Assembly: GCA_963823525.1 (NCBI GenBank) | Contig: CAWGLW010000006.1 | Location: 1,798,001 to 1,862,000 of the forward strand | Source: CAWGLW01 sp963823525 | Lineage (GTDB): Bacteria > Pseudomonadota > Gammaproteobacteria > Steroidobacterales > Steroidobacteraceae | Reading direction: 5' to 3' | Length of the DNA stretch: 64,000 nucleotides | In this document: positions 1 to 7,732 of the stretch, piece by piece | Numbering within the stretch: position 1 is the first letter of the stretch | Layout of the letters: every line of letters begins with the position of its first letter | Notes under the pieces: generated by a model | What the model saw: only the letters and a program-made list of their open reading frames with translations | Told to the model about the DNA's origin: nothing | The model's database searches: none | Position numbers and translations under genes: made by a program

Positions 1-1750
1 GCAAGTTCATGCCGAAGCCAACGATGACCGGGACCAGGATCGGCAGCAGCGAGGGCACGATCATCTCGCGGATCGCGGCACGCGTGAGCATGTCGACCGA
101 GCGGGAGTAATCGGGCTTTGCGGTACCTTCCATGATGCCCTTGATCTCCTTGAACTGCCGGCGCACCTCGATCACGACCGATCCGGCCGCGCGACCCACG
201 GCCTCCATGGCCATGGCGGCGAACAGGTAGGGCACCAGGCCGCCGATGAACAGGCCGATGATTACGGCCGGGTCCGACAGGCTGAAGGTCGTGGCCTTGC
301 CGGCGATTTCCAGGTTGTTGGTGTAGTCGGCAAACAGCACCAGCGCCGCAAGGCCCGCCGAACCAATGGCATAACCCTTGGTCACGGCCTTGGTCGTGTT
401 ACCCACCGCATCGAGTGAGTCGGTGATCTTTCGAACGTCGCTCGGCAGGCCTGCCATTTCAGCAATGCCGCCCGCGTTGTCAGTGATCGGCCCATAAGCG
501 TCGAGTGCGACGACCATGCCGGTCATCGACAGCATGGCGGTCGCCGAGATCGCGATGCCGTACAGGCCGCCCAGTTCATATGCGCCCCAGATCGCCGCGC
601 AGATCGACAGCACCGGCAGCGCCGTGGACTTCATCGACACGGCGAGGCCGGCGATGACGTTTGTGCCGTGTCCGGTCTGTGAGGCCTCGGCCACGTAGCG
701 CACCGGCTTGTAGTCGGTTGACGTGTAGTACTCGGTGATCCAGATCAGGGCCGCCGTCAAGGCCAGGCCGATCAGGGCACAGAAATAAAGAGAGGTCGAC
801 TCCGCGCCGAGCATGGACTTCGTGATCGGGTAATACGCGATCGCGGCAATGACGCCGGATACGATCACGCCACGGTAAAGCGCGGCCATGATCTTGCCGC
901 CCTCGGAGGTCTTCACGAAGAACGTGCCAATGATCGAGGCAAAGATCGACGCGGCGCCGAGCGCCAGCGGGTAGAGTATTGCGGCGGGGCCGAGGTGCTG
1001 CATCGTCAGACCGGCGAGCAGCATCGTTGCGACCACGGTGACCGCGTAGGTCTCGAAAAGATCGGCCGCCATGCCGGCGCAGTCGCCCACGTTGTCGCCG
1101 ACGTTGTCGGCAATGACCGCCGGGTTACGCGGGTCGTCCTCCGGGATGCCGGCTTCGACCTTACCGACCAGGTCGGCACCGACGTCGGCGCCCTTGGTGA
1201 AAATGCCACCGCCCAGCCGCGCGAAGATCGAGATCAACGAGCCGCCGAACGCAAGGCCGACCAGGGTGTGCAGCGCGTGATCTGCGTCGCCGGTAAGTTT
1301 CAGCATCAGCCAGTAGTACGCGGCCACGCCGAGCAGGCCAAGACCGACCACCAGCATGCCGGTGATCGCGCCGCCACGGAAGGCGACCTGCAGGGCCGGG
1401 TTGAGGCCGATGCCCGCGGCATGCGCGGTGCGCACGTTGGCGCGCACGGAAACATTCATGCCGATGTAGCCGGCCAGGCCCGAGAGGATCGCACCGACCG
1501 CGAATCCGCCGGCCGTGCCCCAGTTCAGGGCCAGCCCGAGAATCACGAACAACACGACACCGACGATGCCGATGGTCGTGTACTGGCGATTCAGGTAGGC
1601 GCTGGCGCCCTGTTGAATCGCCGAGGCAATTTCCTGCATACGGGCGTTGCCCGCCGGCTGGGCAACGATCCAGCGTGCGGAAAGGATTCCGTAAAGAATG
1701 GCGGCTGCGCCGGCGCCGATCGCGAGCCAGAGCACGAGATCCGTAGTCAT
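1..1750 (-). CDS. hppA: Membrane-bound H+-translocating pyrophosphatase (partial, C-terminus off the window)
   Basis: This integral membrane pump hydrolyses pyrophosphate and moves protons across the inner membrane; in some organisms it can run backwards to make PPi. About 583 codons are visible. The left edge removes the last part of a protein that normally has about 670-690 residues. The translation shows the family signature DNVGDNVGDCAG near residue 215 (PPi/Mg binding) and many hydrophobic helices. At residue 454 it reads GNTTKAVTKGYAIGSAG. Lysine here, rather than alanine, is the established mark of the K+-independent, proton-pumping subclass. The start ATG at 1750 has a strong GGGAGG site just upstream. 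The gene lies downstream of the PPi-phosphofructokinase gene on the same strand, separated by a terminator-like hairpin. Confidence 0.97.
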   Translation of the reverse strand, partial: MTTDLVLWLAIGAGAAAILYGILSARWIVAQPAGNARMQEIASAIQQGASAYLNRQYTTIGIVGVVLFVILGLALNWGTAGGFAVGAILSGLAGYIGMNVSVRANVRTAHAAGIGLNPALQVAFRGGAITGMLVVGLGLLGVAAYYWLMLKLTGDADHALHTLVGLAFGGSLISIFARLGGGIFTKGADVGADLVGKVEAGIPEDDPRNPAVIADNVGDNVGDCAGMAADLFETYAVTVVATMLLAGLTMQHLGPAAILYPLALGAASIFASIIGTFFVKTSEGGKIMAALYRGVIVSGVIAAIAYYPITKSMLGAESTSLYFCALIGLALTAALIWITEYYTSTDYKPVRYVAEASQTGHGTNVIAGLAVSMKSTALPVLSICAAIWGAYELGGLYGIAISATAMLSMTGMVVALDAYGPITDNAGGIAEMAGLPSDVRKITDSLDAVGNTTKAVTKGYAIGSAGLAALVLFADYTNNLEIAGKATTFSLSDPAVIIGLFIGGLVPYLFAAMAMEAVGRAAGSVVIEVRRQFKEIKGIMEGTAKPDYSRSVDMLTRAAIREMIVPSLLPILVPVIVGFGMNL

Positions 1751-1782
1751 TAGCTTACCTCCCAACGAGGGTTTCCCGGTTC

Positions 1783-1824
1783 AATAAAAAGCCGGGCGCA
1801 ACACTCTTGACGGCGCTGCCCGGC
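1783..1824 (-). terminator. Rho-independent terminator-like hairpin between pfp and hppA
   Basis: Read on the minus strand, GCCGGGC (1824-1818) pairs with GCCCGGC (1797-1791), and TTTTTATT (1790-1783) follows. It lies 17 bases past the phosphofructokinase stop codon and ends only 32 bases before the hppA start codon. Almost no room is left for a separate hppA promoter below it, so it may act as a partial terminator or attenuator. Confidence 0.7.
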
Positions 1825-1840
1825 CCAAAAAGGCGCCGGA

Positions 1841-3115
1841 CTATATCACAAACCGCCGCTTCAGCTTGCGCGGAACCTGGACATTCCTCAGAACCACGTA
1901 TTGCGGCAGGCCGTTACGAAACGGTGGGTAGTCCTCGCCGACGATCAGGGGCGCCAGGTAGCGCCGGCCTTTGGCCGTGATATGGAAGCCATCCGGGGAG
2001 ATATAGTCGCGTGGGAGCATCTTCTCCTGGTTCGCCACATCCTCCAGCGGGGCAACACCGATCTTCCAGCGGTAGGGCTTGTCCGAGGTGCGTACGATTG
2101 TCGGCATGATCGCATTGCGCCCCTTCAGTGCCAGTTCGACGGCCGCCTTCCCGACCGCATAGGCCTGCTCGACGTCGACCTTCGAGGCAATATGACGCGC
2201 GGCGCGCTGCAGGTAGTCCGCCACGGCCCAGTGGTACTTGTAGCCCAGCCGGTCCTTGACGAGTTGCGCCACGACCGGAGCCGCGCCGCCGAGTTGTGCA
2301 TGGCCAAACGCGTCGCGGGTGCCCGCGTCGGCGAGGAATTTGCCTTCCGCCGTGCGCACGCCCTCCGAGACAATGATGGTGCAATAGCCGTAGCGCTTGA
2401 CGCATCGTTCCACGCGCGCGCAGAACTTCTGCTCGTCGAAGACGATTTCCGGGAAAAGGATGATGTGCGGCGAATCGCCGGCCTTTTCGGCGGCAAGGCC
2501 GCCGGCGGCCGCGATCCATCCCGCGTGCCGGCCCATGACCTCCATCACGAATACCTTGGTCGAGGTGCGCGCCATCGAGGCGACATCGAAACCGGCCTCG
2601 CGGATCGAGACCGCGACGTATTTCGCGACCGAACCGAAGCCCGGGCAGCAGTCGGTGATCGGCAGGTCGTTATCGACGGTCTTCGGCACGTGGATCGCCT
2701 GCACCGGGTAGTCCATCTGTTCAGACAGCCGGGAGACCTTCAGGCAGGTATCAGCGGAGTCGCCACCGCCGTTGTAGAAGAAGTAACCGATGTCGTGCGC
2801 CTTGAACACATCGATGAGGCGCTCGTACTCGGACGGGTCGTCCTCGAATTTCTTCAGCTTGAAGCGCGCCGAACCGAAAGCGCCCGATGGCGTGTGACGC
2901 AGCCCGCGAATCGCGGTCGCGCGCTCCTTGCCCGTATCGATCAGGTCTTCGGTGAGCGCCCCAAGGATGCCGTTGCGTCCGGCGTAAAGCTTGCCGATCC
3001 GGTCCTTATGCCGGCGGGCCGTCTCGATGACGCCACAGGCCGAAGCATTGATGACGGCGGTCACACCACCGGATTGTGCGTAGAAAGCATTGCGCGGCGG
3101 GGATTTCTTCTTCAT
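1841..3115 (-). CDS. pfp: Pyrophosphate-dependent 6-phosphofructokinase
   Basis: This cytosolic enzyme interconverts fructose 6-phosphate and fructose 1,6-bisphosphate using PPi/Pi; unlike the ATP enzyme it is reversible. The 424-residue protein has the phosphofructokinase fold: AQSGGVTAVINAS at the N-terminus, GGGDSADT near residue 113 and PKTVDNDLP near 144. Lysine in PKTVDND, where ATP enzymes have glycine (PGTIDND), is a known marker of PPi dependence. I chose the ATG at 3115 because family homology begins there and GGAG lies just upstream. The reading frame stays open further upstream but has no family resemblance. The gene sits directly before the H+-pyrophosphatase and divergent from adk. 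A clustered pfp and hppA is known from Methylococcus capsulatus. Confidence 0.95.
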   Translation of the reverse strand: MKKKSPPRNAFYAQSGGVTAVINASACGVIETARRHKDRIGKLYAGRNGILGALTEDLIDTGKERATAIRGLRHTPSGAFGSARFKLKKFEDDPSEYERLIDVFKAHDIGYFFYNGGGDSADTCLKVSRLSEQMDYPVQAIHVPKTVDNDLPITDCCPGFGSVAKYVAVSIREAGFDVASMARTSTKVFVMEVMGRHAGWIAAAGGLAAEKAGDSPHIILFPEIVFDEQKFCARVERCVKRYGYCTIIVSEGVRTAEGKFLADAGTRDAFGHAQLGGAAPVVAQLVKDRLGYKYHWAVADYLQRAARHIASKVDVEQAYAVGKAAVELALKGRNAIMPTIVRTSDKPYRWKIGVAPLEDVANQEKMLPRDYISPDGFHITAKGRRYLAPLIVGEDYPPFRNGLPQYVVLRNVQVPRKLKRRFVI

Positions 3116-3182
3116 TCCGACTCCGAAAAAATGTTGCTCAGGCAGTGGCTTAGGCTGAAACTCGAGCCTCATAGGATACCCG

Positions 3183-3211
3183 ATGACAATACAGTGGTCC
3201 GCTCGTACAAA
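3183..3211 (+). promoter_or_regulatory. Candidate sigma-70 promoter for adk
   Basis: ATGACA (3183-3188), a 17-base spacer and TACAAA (3206-3211) lie about 70 bases upstream of the adk start codon. The match is moderate (5/6 and 4/6), found by eye. Confidence 0.35.
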
Positions 3212-3282
3212 CCGTGGGTATCCTTGGCGGGCCAGGCGTAATTCGGTAGGGTGCGCCACCCGACAGCTTCGGACGGTATGAC

Positions 3283-3933
3283 ATGAGACTTGTACTCCTT
3301 GGAGCCCCGGGCTCCGGCAAAGGCACGCAGGCCCAGCGACTGCGTGACGACAAGGGCATTCCGCAGATTTCCTCGGGAGACCTGCTGCGCGATGCGGTGG
3401 CTCGTGGGACCGAACTGGGAAAGCGGGCAAAGGCCGCGATGGATGCCGGTGAGCTGGTCTCGGACGAGATCGTGCTCGGCCTGATCCGCGAGCGCCTCGG
3501 ACAGCCGGACACCGCGGCGGGCTACATTCTCGACGGTTACCCGCGCAACGTCGCGCAGGCTGCCGCGCTCGAAAAGCTGCTGGCGGAACTCGACAAACCA
3601 CTCGACGCGGTCGTCTTGATGGACGTCGATACCAAGGTCCTGTTCAAGCGCCTCTCCGGCCGGCGGACCTGTCCGGCCTGCGGAAAGGTCTTCAACATCT
3701 ACTCATCAAAGTCGGCCAGGGGCGATCACTGCGACGCCTGCCCGGAGGCGCCAGAGCTGATCCAGCGCGCGGATGACCGTGAGGACGTGATCGAAAACCG
3801 GCTGAAGGTATACGCGAGCCAGACCGAGCCGCTGATTGAACATTACCGCGACCGTGGGTTGCTTCGTTCGGTGAACGCCGACGCGCCGGTAGAGACGGTT
3901 TACCGGGAGTTCGTGCGCGCCGCTGGCGACTGA
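3283..3933 (+). CDS. adk: Adenylate kinase, zinc-LID long form
   Basis: It catalyses ATP + AMP = 2 ADP in the cytosol. The 216 residues match the long bacterial form. The P-loop GAPGSGKGT covers residues 7-15, and DGYPRN marks the AMP/LID region. The LID domain carries four cysteines at residues 130, 133, 150 and 153 (CPAC ... CDAC), the structural zinc tetrad seen in many bacterial enzymes but replaced by other residues in E. coli. The gene is divergent from pfp and convergent with rnd. Its place beside the pyrophosphate genes fits an adenylate/PPi energy theme, although adk stands alone in many genomes. Confidence 0.97.
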   Translation: MRLVLLGAPGSGKGTQAQRLRDDKGIPQISSGDLLRDAVARGTELGKRAKAAMDAGELVSDEIVLGLIRERLGQPDTAAGYILDGYPRNVAQAAALEKLLAELDKPLDAVVLMDVDTKVLFKRLSGRRTCPACGKVFNIYSSKSARGDHCDACPEAPELIQRADDREDVIENRLKVYASQTEPLIEHYRDRGLLRSVNADAPVETVYREFVRAAGD

Positions 3934-3997
3934 GCGAGCCTTCGGCGTCGGTCCGGTTTGAGCCGGTCCGCTTGCGCTTCGCGGCCCGGTCGGCTTT

Positions 3998-5101
3998 TCA
4001 GGGCGCACGCAGCGTGGCTGACAGTTTTTCGCCGATCACACGCGCGCGCCAGCCGCGCAGCAATGCGCTGTCCTCCGCGCCGCGCGCGAGCGCCTCGATG
4101 TCGCGCCGTGTTGCCAGCACCTCGGGTGTAATTCCCTGGCTCGTCGCAACCTCGCGCACGACCTGCATCAGTCGAGCCGTCAGTTTCATCTCCTCCGCAG
4201 TGGGTTTTCCCGGTAGCGGGACGACGGCCTCTCCGGACGGCGACGCCTGAGCGCGGTCGAGCACGTCAAGCAGTTCGTTACCGCGGCGGCGAACCAGCCC
4301 GGCCGGGAGAGAGGACATCTGTTCCAGCTCTTCGACCGTACGTGGCTGACGCGTCCCGAGATCGAGCAGCGCGGCGTCCTTGAGAATCCAGCCCCGCGGC
4401 TTGTCCGAATCGATCGCGCGCCGTTCACGCCATTGTGCCAGTGCGCGGACCCGGTTCTGCTCGACAGGCTGCAGGCGGGCGAATCCCTTGACCCGGCGCC
4501 ACGCATCGGCCGGGTCTGTCTGGTAAAGACCGGCGTCTGCATACGCACCGGCCTCCTCGAGCAGCCATTCGCTTCGGCCGGCTTCCTCCAGCCGGTTCGA
4601 CAGGCGCGTGTGCAATTCGAGCAGGTGATGAACGTCGTCGGCGGCATAGGCGAGTTGCGGGTCCGAGAGTGGCCGGCGGGACCAGTCCGTGCGGGTTTGC
4701 CCCTTGTCGATCGAATGACCGAGTTCGCTGGCGACCAGGTCTGCATAGCCAGCTTGCCCCGGGTAGCCCAGCATCGCGGCCGCCAGTTGCGTATCGAAGA
4801 TCGGTGCGGGTACCCGTCCCGCTGCCTGGAACAGGATTTCCAGATCCTGCCTCGCCGCATGCAGGATCTTGGGTTTTCCGGGATCCATCAGCAGGTCGAA
4901 CAGGCCGGCGAGGTCCAGGCCGGCCAGAGGGTCGATCAGGAAGCAGTCGTTGTCCGTTGCCAGCTGGACGAGGCAAAGCTTTGCGTAATAGGTGCGCTCG
5001 CGCATGAACTCGGTGTCGAGCGCAAGCCTCGTCGCAGCGTGCAGGCGGAAAACCGCGGCATCCATTCCGTCCTGACTGTCAATGAGAATCGCGTTGCGCA
5101 T
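3998..5101 (-). CDS. rnd: Ribonuclease D
   Basis: This 3'-to-5' exoribonuclease trims tRNA precursors and other small RNAs. The 367-residue protein has the DEDDy exonuclease domain: LDTEF (Asp29, Glu31), HAARQDLEIL as the second motif and YAADDVHHLLEL as the third, with the tyrosine that defines the DEDDy class. HRDC-like helical regions follow; 'WILKDAALLDL' and 'LPAGLVRRRGNELL' are typical of RNase D. The ATG at 5101 places homology from the first residues; the frame is open upstream but unlike RNase D. It is convergent with adk and divergent from a small membrane protein gene. Confidence 0.94.
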   Translation of the reverse strand: MRNAILIDSQDGMDAAVFRLHAATRLALDTEFMRERTYYAKLCLVQLATDNDCFLIDPLAGLDLAGLFDLLMDPGKPKILHAARQDLEILFQAAGRVPAPIFDTQLAAAMLGYPGQAGYADLVASELGHSIDKGQTRTDWSRRPLSDPQLAYAADDVHHLLELHTRLSNRLEEAGRSEWLLEEAGAYADAGLYQTDPADAWRRVKGFARLQPVEQNRVRALAQWRERRAIDSDKPRGWILKDAALLDLGTRQPRTVEELEQMSSLPAGLVRRRGNELLDVLDRAQASPSGEAVVPLPGKPTAEEMKLTARLMQVVREVATSQGITPEVLATRRDIEALARGAEDSALLRGWRARVIGEKLSATLRAP

Positions 5102-5156
5102 GCGTTCCGGCCCCTGCGTGTAGAATTCCGGCTCCGCCGGATGATGTGCCCCGATC

Positions 5157-5672
5157 GTGCAACAGTTTCTGAAGGTTTTCCTCGATATCGTACTCTGGCG
5201 CCGCGGTCCGCAGGACCTGCCGGCCTCCGGCATGCTGCTCGGGCTGACGCTTGCCGCTTATGTCTTCATCTCGGTCGTGCAACTGGCGCTGATCAAGGAA
5301 ACTCCGGGCACGTGGGCGTTCTTCCTCGTGGTCGACCCGCTGCTGCTGATGACCACCGTCTGGCTGGTACTGAAACTCTACGGCAAGCCCGAGCGTTTCG
5401 TGCAGAGTGCATCGGCGGTGCTCGGAACGAGCGCGTTGCTGGGTTTGATCGTTTACCTGCCATTGCAGATGTTCCTGCTCAGCCGCGACGCGGCACCGAC
5501 CTCGGGGCTGGCACAAATCGCCGCATTGCTCGTGATTACGGCGTTTGCGCTGGTCACGGGTCGGATCATCCAACGCGCGACGGACTCGAGCTTGTTTACC
5601 GGTATTGCCGTCGCGTTGACGTATTTCATGGTAACGAACACGATGCTTGGACTGGTGCGTGGGGGGGGCTGA
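5157..5672 (+). CDS. Small inner-membrane protein of unknown function
   Basis: I do not recognise the family with certainty. The 171 residues form about four hydrophobic segments (roughly residues 25-45, 55-75, 85-110 and 120-165, the last probably two helices) with short charged loops. The start is a GTG with no strong ribosome-binding site. The stop codon lies one base before the GTG start of mpl, so the two genes are probably co-translated. The layout resembles small YIP1-like or DUF membrane proteins. Nothing in the sequence suggests catalysis. Confidence 0.7.
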   Translation: MQQFLKVFLDIVLWRRGPQDLPASGMLLGLTLAAYVFISVVQLALIKETPGTWAFFLVVDPLLLMTTVWLVLKLYGKPERFVQSASAVLGTSALLGLIVYLPLQMFLLSRDAAPTSGLAQIAALLVITAFALVTGRIIQRATDSSLFTGIAVALTYFMVTNTMLGLVRGGG

Positions 5673-5673
5673 G

Positions 5674-7053
5674 GTGCATCTGCACATAGTCGGAGTCTGC
5701 GGAACCTTTATGGGCGGCGTCGCTGCGCTGGCCCGTGCCGCAGGGCATCGTGTCACCGGGTCAGACAGTAACGTGTATCCGCCGATGAGCACGCAACTCG
5801 CGGCGCTGGGCGTAGACGTCATCGAAGGCTACACGGCCGACCAGCTGGCGCTGGATCCGGATGTGTTCGTGATCGGCAATGTCATGAGTCGCGGCAACGA
5901 ACTCATCGAGGCGCTGCTGAACAGCGGCAAGCGATATGAGTCGGGGCCGCGATGGCTGGCTGATAATGTGTTGCAGGGCCGATGGGTACTTGGCGTTGCC
6001 GGGACGCATGGCAAGACAACCACTTCGAGCATGCTGGCACGGATACTGGAGCACGCGGGTCTGTTACCCGGGTTCCTGATCGGCGGCGTGCCGCTGGATT
6101 TCGACGTCAGCGCCCGGCTCGGTCGTGGCCAGCACTTTGTTGTCGAGGCGGATGAATATGACACGGCTTTTTTCGATAAACGGGCCAAGTTTGTTCACTA
6201 CCGGCCCCGCACGGCGATACTGAACAACCTCGAGCACGATCACGTCGACATCTACCCGGATGTCGCGGCCATACAGCGCCAGTTTCACCTGCTGCTGCGG
6301 ACCGTGCCGGGTAACGGCCGCCTGATTGTCAATGCGGCAGACCGCAACCTCGCGGAGGTGCTGCAAATGGGTTGCTGGACCCCGGTCGAGGCCTTCTCGG
6401 CCGCCGCCGGTTCGGATGCGCGCTGGCACCTGCTGGCCGAGGAGGCGGCCGGTTTCAGCCGTTTCGAAATACACGACGGAGCGCGCCGGGTTGGCGAGGT
6501 GCAGTGGAACCTGCTGGGCCGGCATAACGCAGAAAACGCTCTGGCTGCGTTCGTCGCGGCCCGGCACGCCGGCGTCGAGGAGTCCGCAGCCCTGGACGCA
6601 CTGCGCCATTTTGCCGGCGTGAAACGCCGCCTCGAGGTCATTGGCTCGGTTGGTGGAATTACTGTGTACGACGACTTCGCCCATCACCCGACCGCCATTT
6701 CCCATACGCTCGAAGGTCTGCGTAAGGCCGCCGGCGCAGGCCGTGTTATCGCGGTGCTCGAGCCGCGATCGAACACAATGAAACAAGGCACGCACAAGGC
6801 CGCGCTGGCCGATTCACTGCGTTCGGCCGACCGCGTCTTTCTTTACCAGTCACCCGAGGTCAAGTGGGACATTGCCGAGGGCCTGCAGGGTCTCGGCAAT
6901 CTGGCCGGCGTCGAGTCGGACATCGGCGCGCTGAGCCAGTCGCTGGCCGACGGGACCCAACCGGGAGACCGGCTCGTGCTGATGAGCAACGGTTCCTTCG
7001 GCGGGCTGCATCAGCGCCTGTTATCTGTACTGCGCGCACGTTATCCGCGCTGA
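5674..7053 (+). CDS. mpl: UDP-N-acetylmuramate:L-alanyl-gamma-D-glutamyl-meso-diaminopimelate ligase
   Basis: This cytosolic murein-recycling ligase joins the recovered tripeptide L-Ala-gamma-D-Glu-meso-DAP to UDP-MurNAc. The 459 residues match the E. coli protein closely in length. The N-terminus HIVGVCGTFMGGVAALA is the Mpl/MurC-type nucleotide-binding start, and VAGTHGKTTTSS near residue 110 is the Mur-ligase P-loop. 'YDDFAHHPTAI' and 'VLEPRSNTMK' are typical of Mpl rather than MurC; a true MurC lies in the dcw cluster at 54689. The GTG start at 5674 sits behind a run of eight G residues that can serve as a Shine-Dalgarno site. Confidence 0.96.
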   Translation: MHLHIVGVCGTFMGGVAALARAAGHRVTGSDSNVYPPMSTQLAALGVDVIEGYTADQLALDPDVFVIGNVMSRGNELIEALLNSGKRYESGPRWLADNVLQGRWVLGVAGTHGKTTTSSMLARILEHAGLLPGFLIGGVPLDFDVSARLGRGQHFVVEADEYDTAFFDKRAKFVHYRPRTAILNNLEHDHVDIYPDVAAIQRQFHLLLRTVPGNGRLIVNAADRNLAEVLQMGCWTPVEAFSAAAGSDARWHLLAEEAAGFSRFEIHDGARRVGEVQWNLLGRHNAENALAAFVAARHAGVEESAALDALRHFAGVKRRLEVIGSVGGITVYDDFAHHPTAISHTLEGLRKAAGAGRVIAVLEPRSNTMKQGTHKAALADSLRSADRVFLYQSPEVKWDIAEGLQGLGNLAGVESDIGALSQSLADGTQPGDRLVLMSNGSFGGLHQRLLSVLRARYPR

Positions 7054-7147
7054 GACGGCATAATCAGCGAATGTCGGCGTCCGGCCAGACTCGCTGCACG
7101 ACCCGCCGCCCGCGCAGAAGCGTGGCCGCGGATTACGGGTGCGTGGC

Positions 7148-7732
7148 ATGACAGGGACCGTCGAGATCCCGCTCTTTCCGCTCAATACGGTGCTGTTCCC
7201 GGGCGGCCTGCTGCCGCTGCGTATATTCGAGACACGCTATGTCGATCTCGTGCGTCGGTGCCTGCGCTCCGATTCGGGCTTCGGAGTGGTACTGATCCGA
7301 GAGGGCGCCGAGACCGGTTCCGAGGCGACCCTGTTTGATGTTGGCTGTTATTCAAAAATCGTCGACTTTTCGCAGCAGCCCGATGGGTTGCTCGGCATCG
7401 TGGCCGAGGGTGTCAGGCGTTTCAGGATTAGGGACATACGGCGTCAGCCGGACGACTTGATCGTTGGCGAGGTGAATTGGCTGCCCAGCCTCGATGCATC
7501 GAAGCTGCCCGAGGAATTTGCCGACCTGGCGCCGGCACTGGCTAATGTGCTCGATCATGCCGGCGAGCCTTATGCCTCGATGAACCGGGAGCTTGAGGAC
7601 AGTGGATGGGTTGCCGGCCGGCTCGCAGAGATTCTGCCGATTCCGGTCGTGCACAAGCAGCATTGCCTGGAGCTCGACGATCCGCTGGAGCGGCTGCAGT
7701 ATCTGCGGCCCATGTTCGAGCTTACCCGTTGA
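7148..7732 (+). CDS. LON substrate-binding-domain protein (stand-alone)
   Basis: This 194-residue protein is a free-standing version of the N-terminal substrate-recognition domain of Lon protease. It begins with the typical 'IPLFPLNTVLFPGG' and 'LPLRIFETRY', and contains 'GFGVVLI' and 'GIVAEGVRRFRI'. There is no ATPase or protease part. Its role is unproven; stand-alone forms are common in Proteobacteria. I prefer the ATG at 7148 to a GTG three codons earlier; neither has a good ribosome-binding site. Its stop overlaps the proposed TTG start of the glycosyltransferase that follows (TTGA), suggesting translational coupling. Confidence 0.88.
   Translation: MTGTVEIPLFPLNTVLFPGGLLPLRIFETRYVDLVRRCLRSDSGFGVVLIREGAETGSEATLFDVGCYSKIVDFSQQPDGLLGIVAEGVRRFRIRDIRRQPDDLIVGEVNWLPSLDASKLPEEFADLAPALANVLDHAGEPYASMNRELEDSGWVAGRLAEILPIPVVHKQHCLELDDPLERLQYLRPMFELTR

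Noticed and set aside
995..1753. Long open frame of 252 codons on the plus strand
   Set aside because: It is antisense to hppA, His/Gln/Arg-rich in the way GC-rich shadows are, and has no family resemblance; hppA on the minus strand is unmistakable.
1901..3241. 446-codon plus-strand open frame
   Set aside because: Antisense to pfp; arginine- and aspartate-heavy shadow with no domain.
3934..3997. Apparent inverted repeat between adk and rnd
   Set aside because: The GGTCCGG and CCGGTCC arms do not pair beyond four bases, and there is no T-run.
7071..7151. 26-codon frame between mpl and the LON-domain gene
   Set aside because: Low-complexity arginine-rich peptide with no ribosome-binding site.
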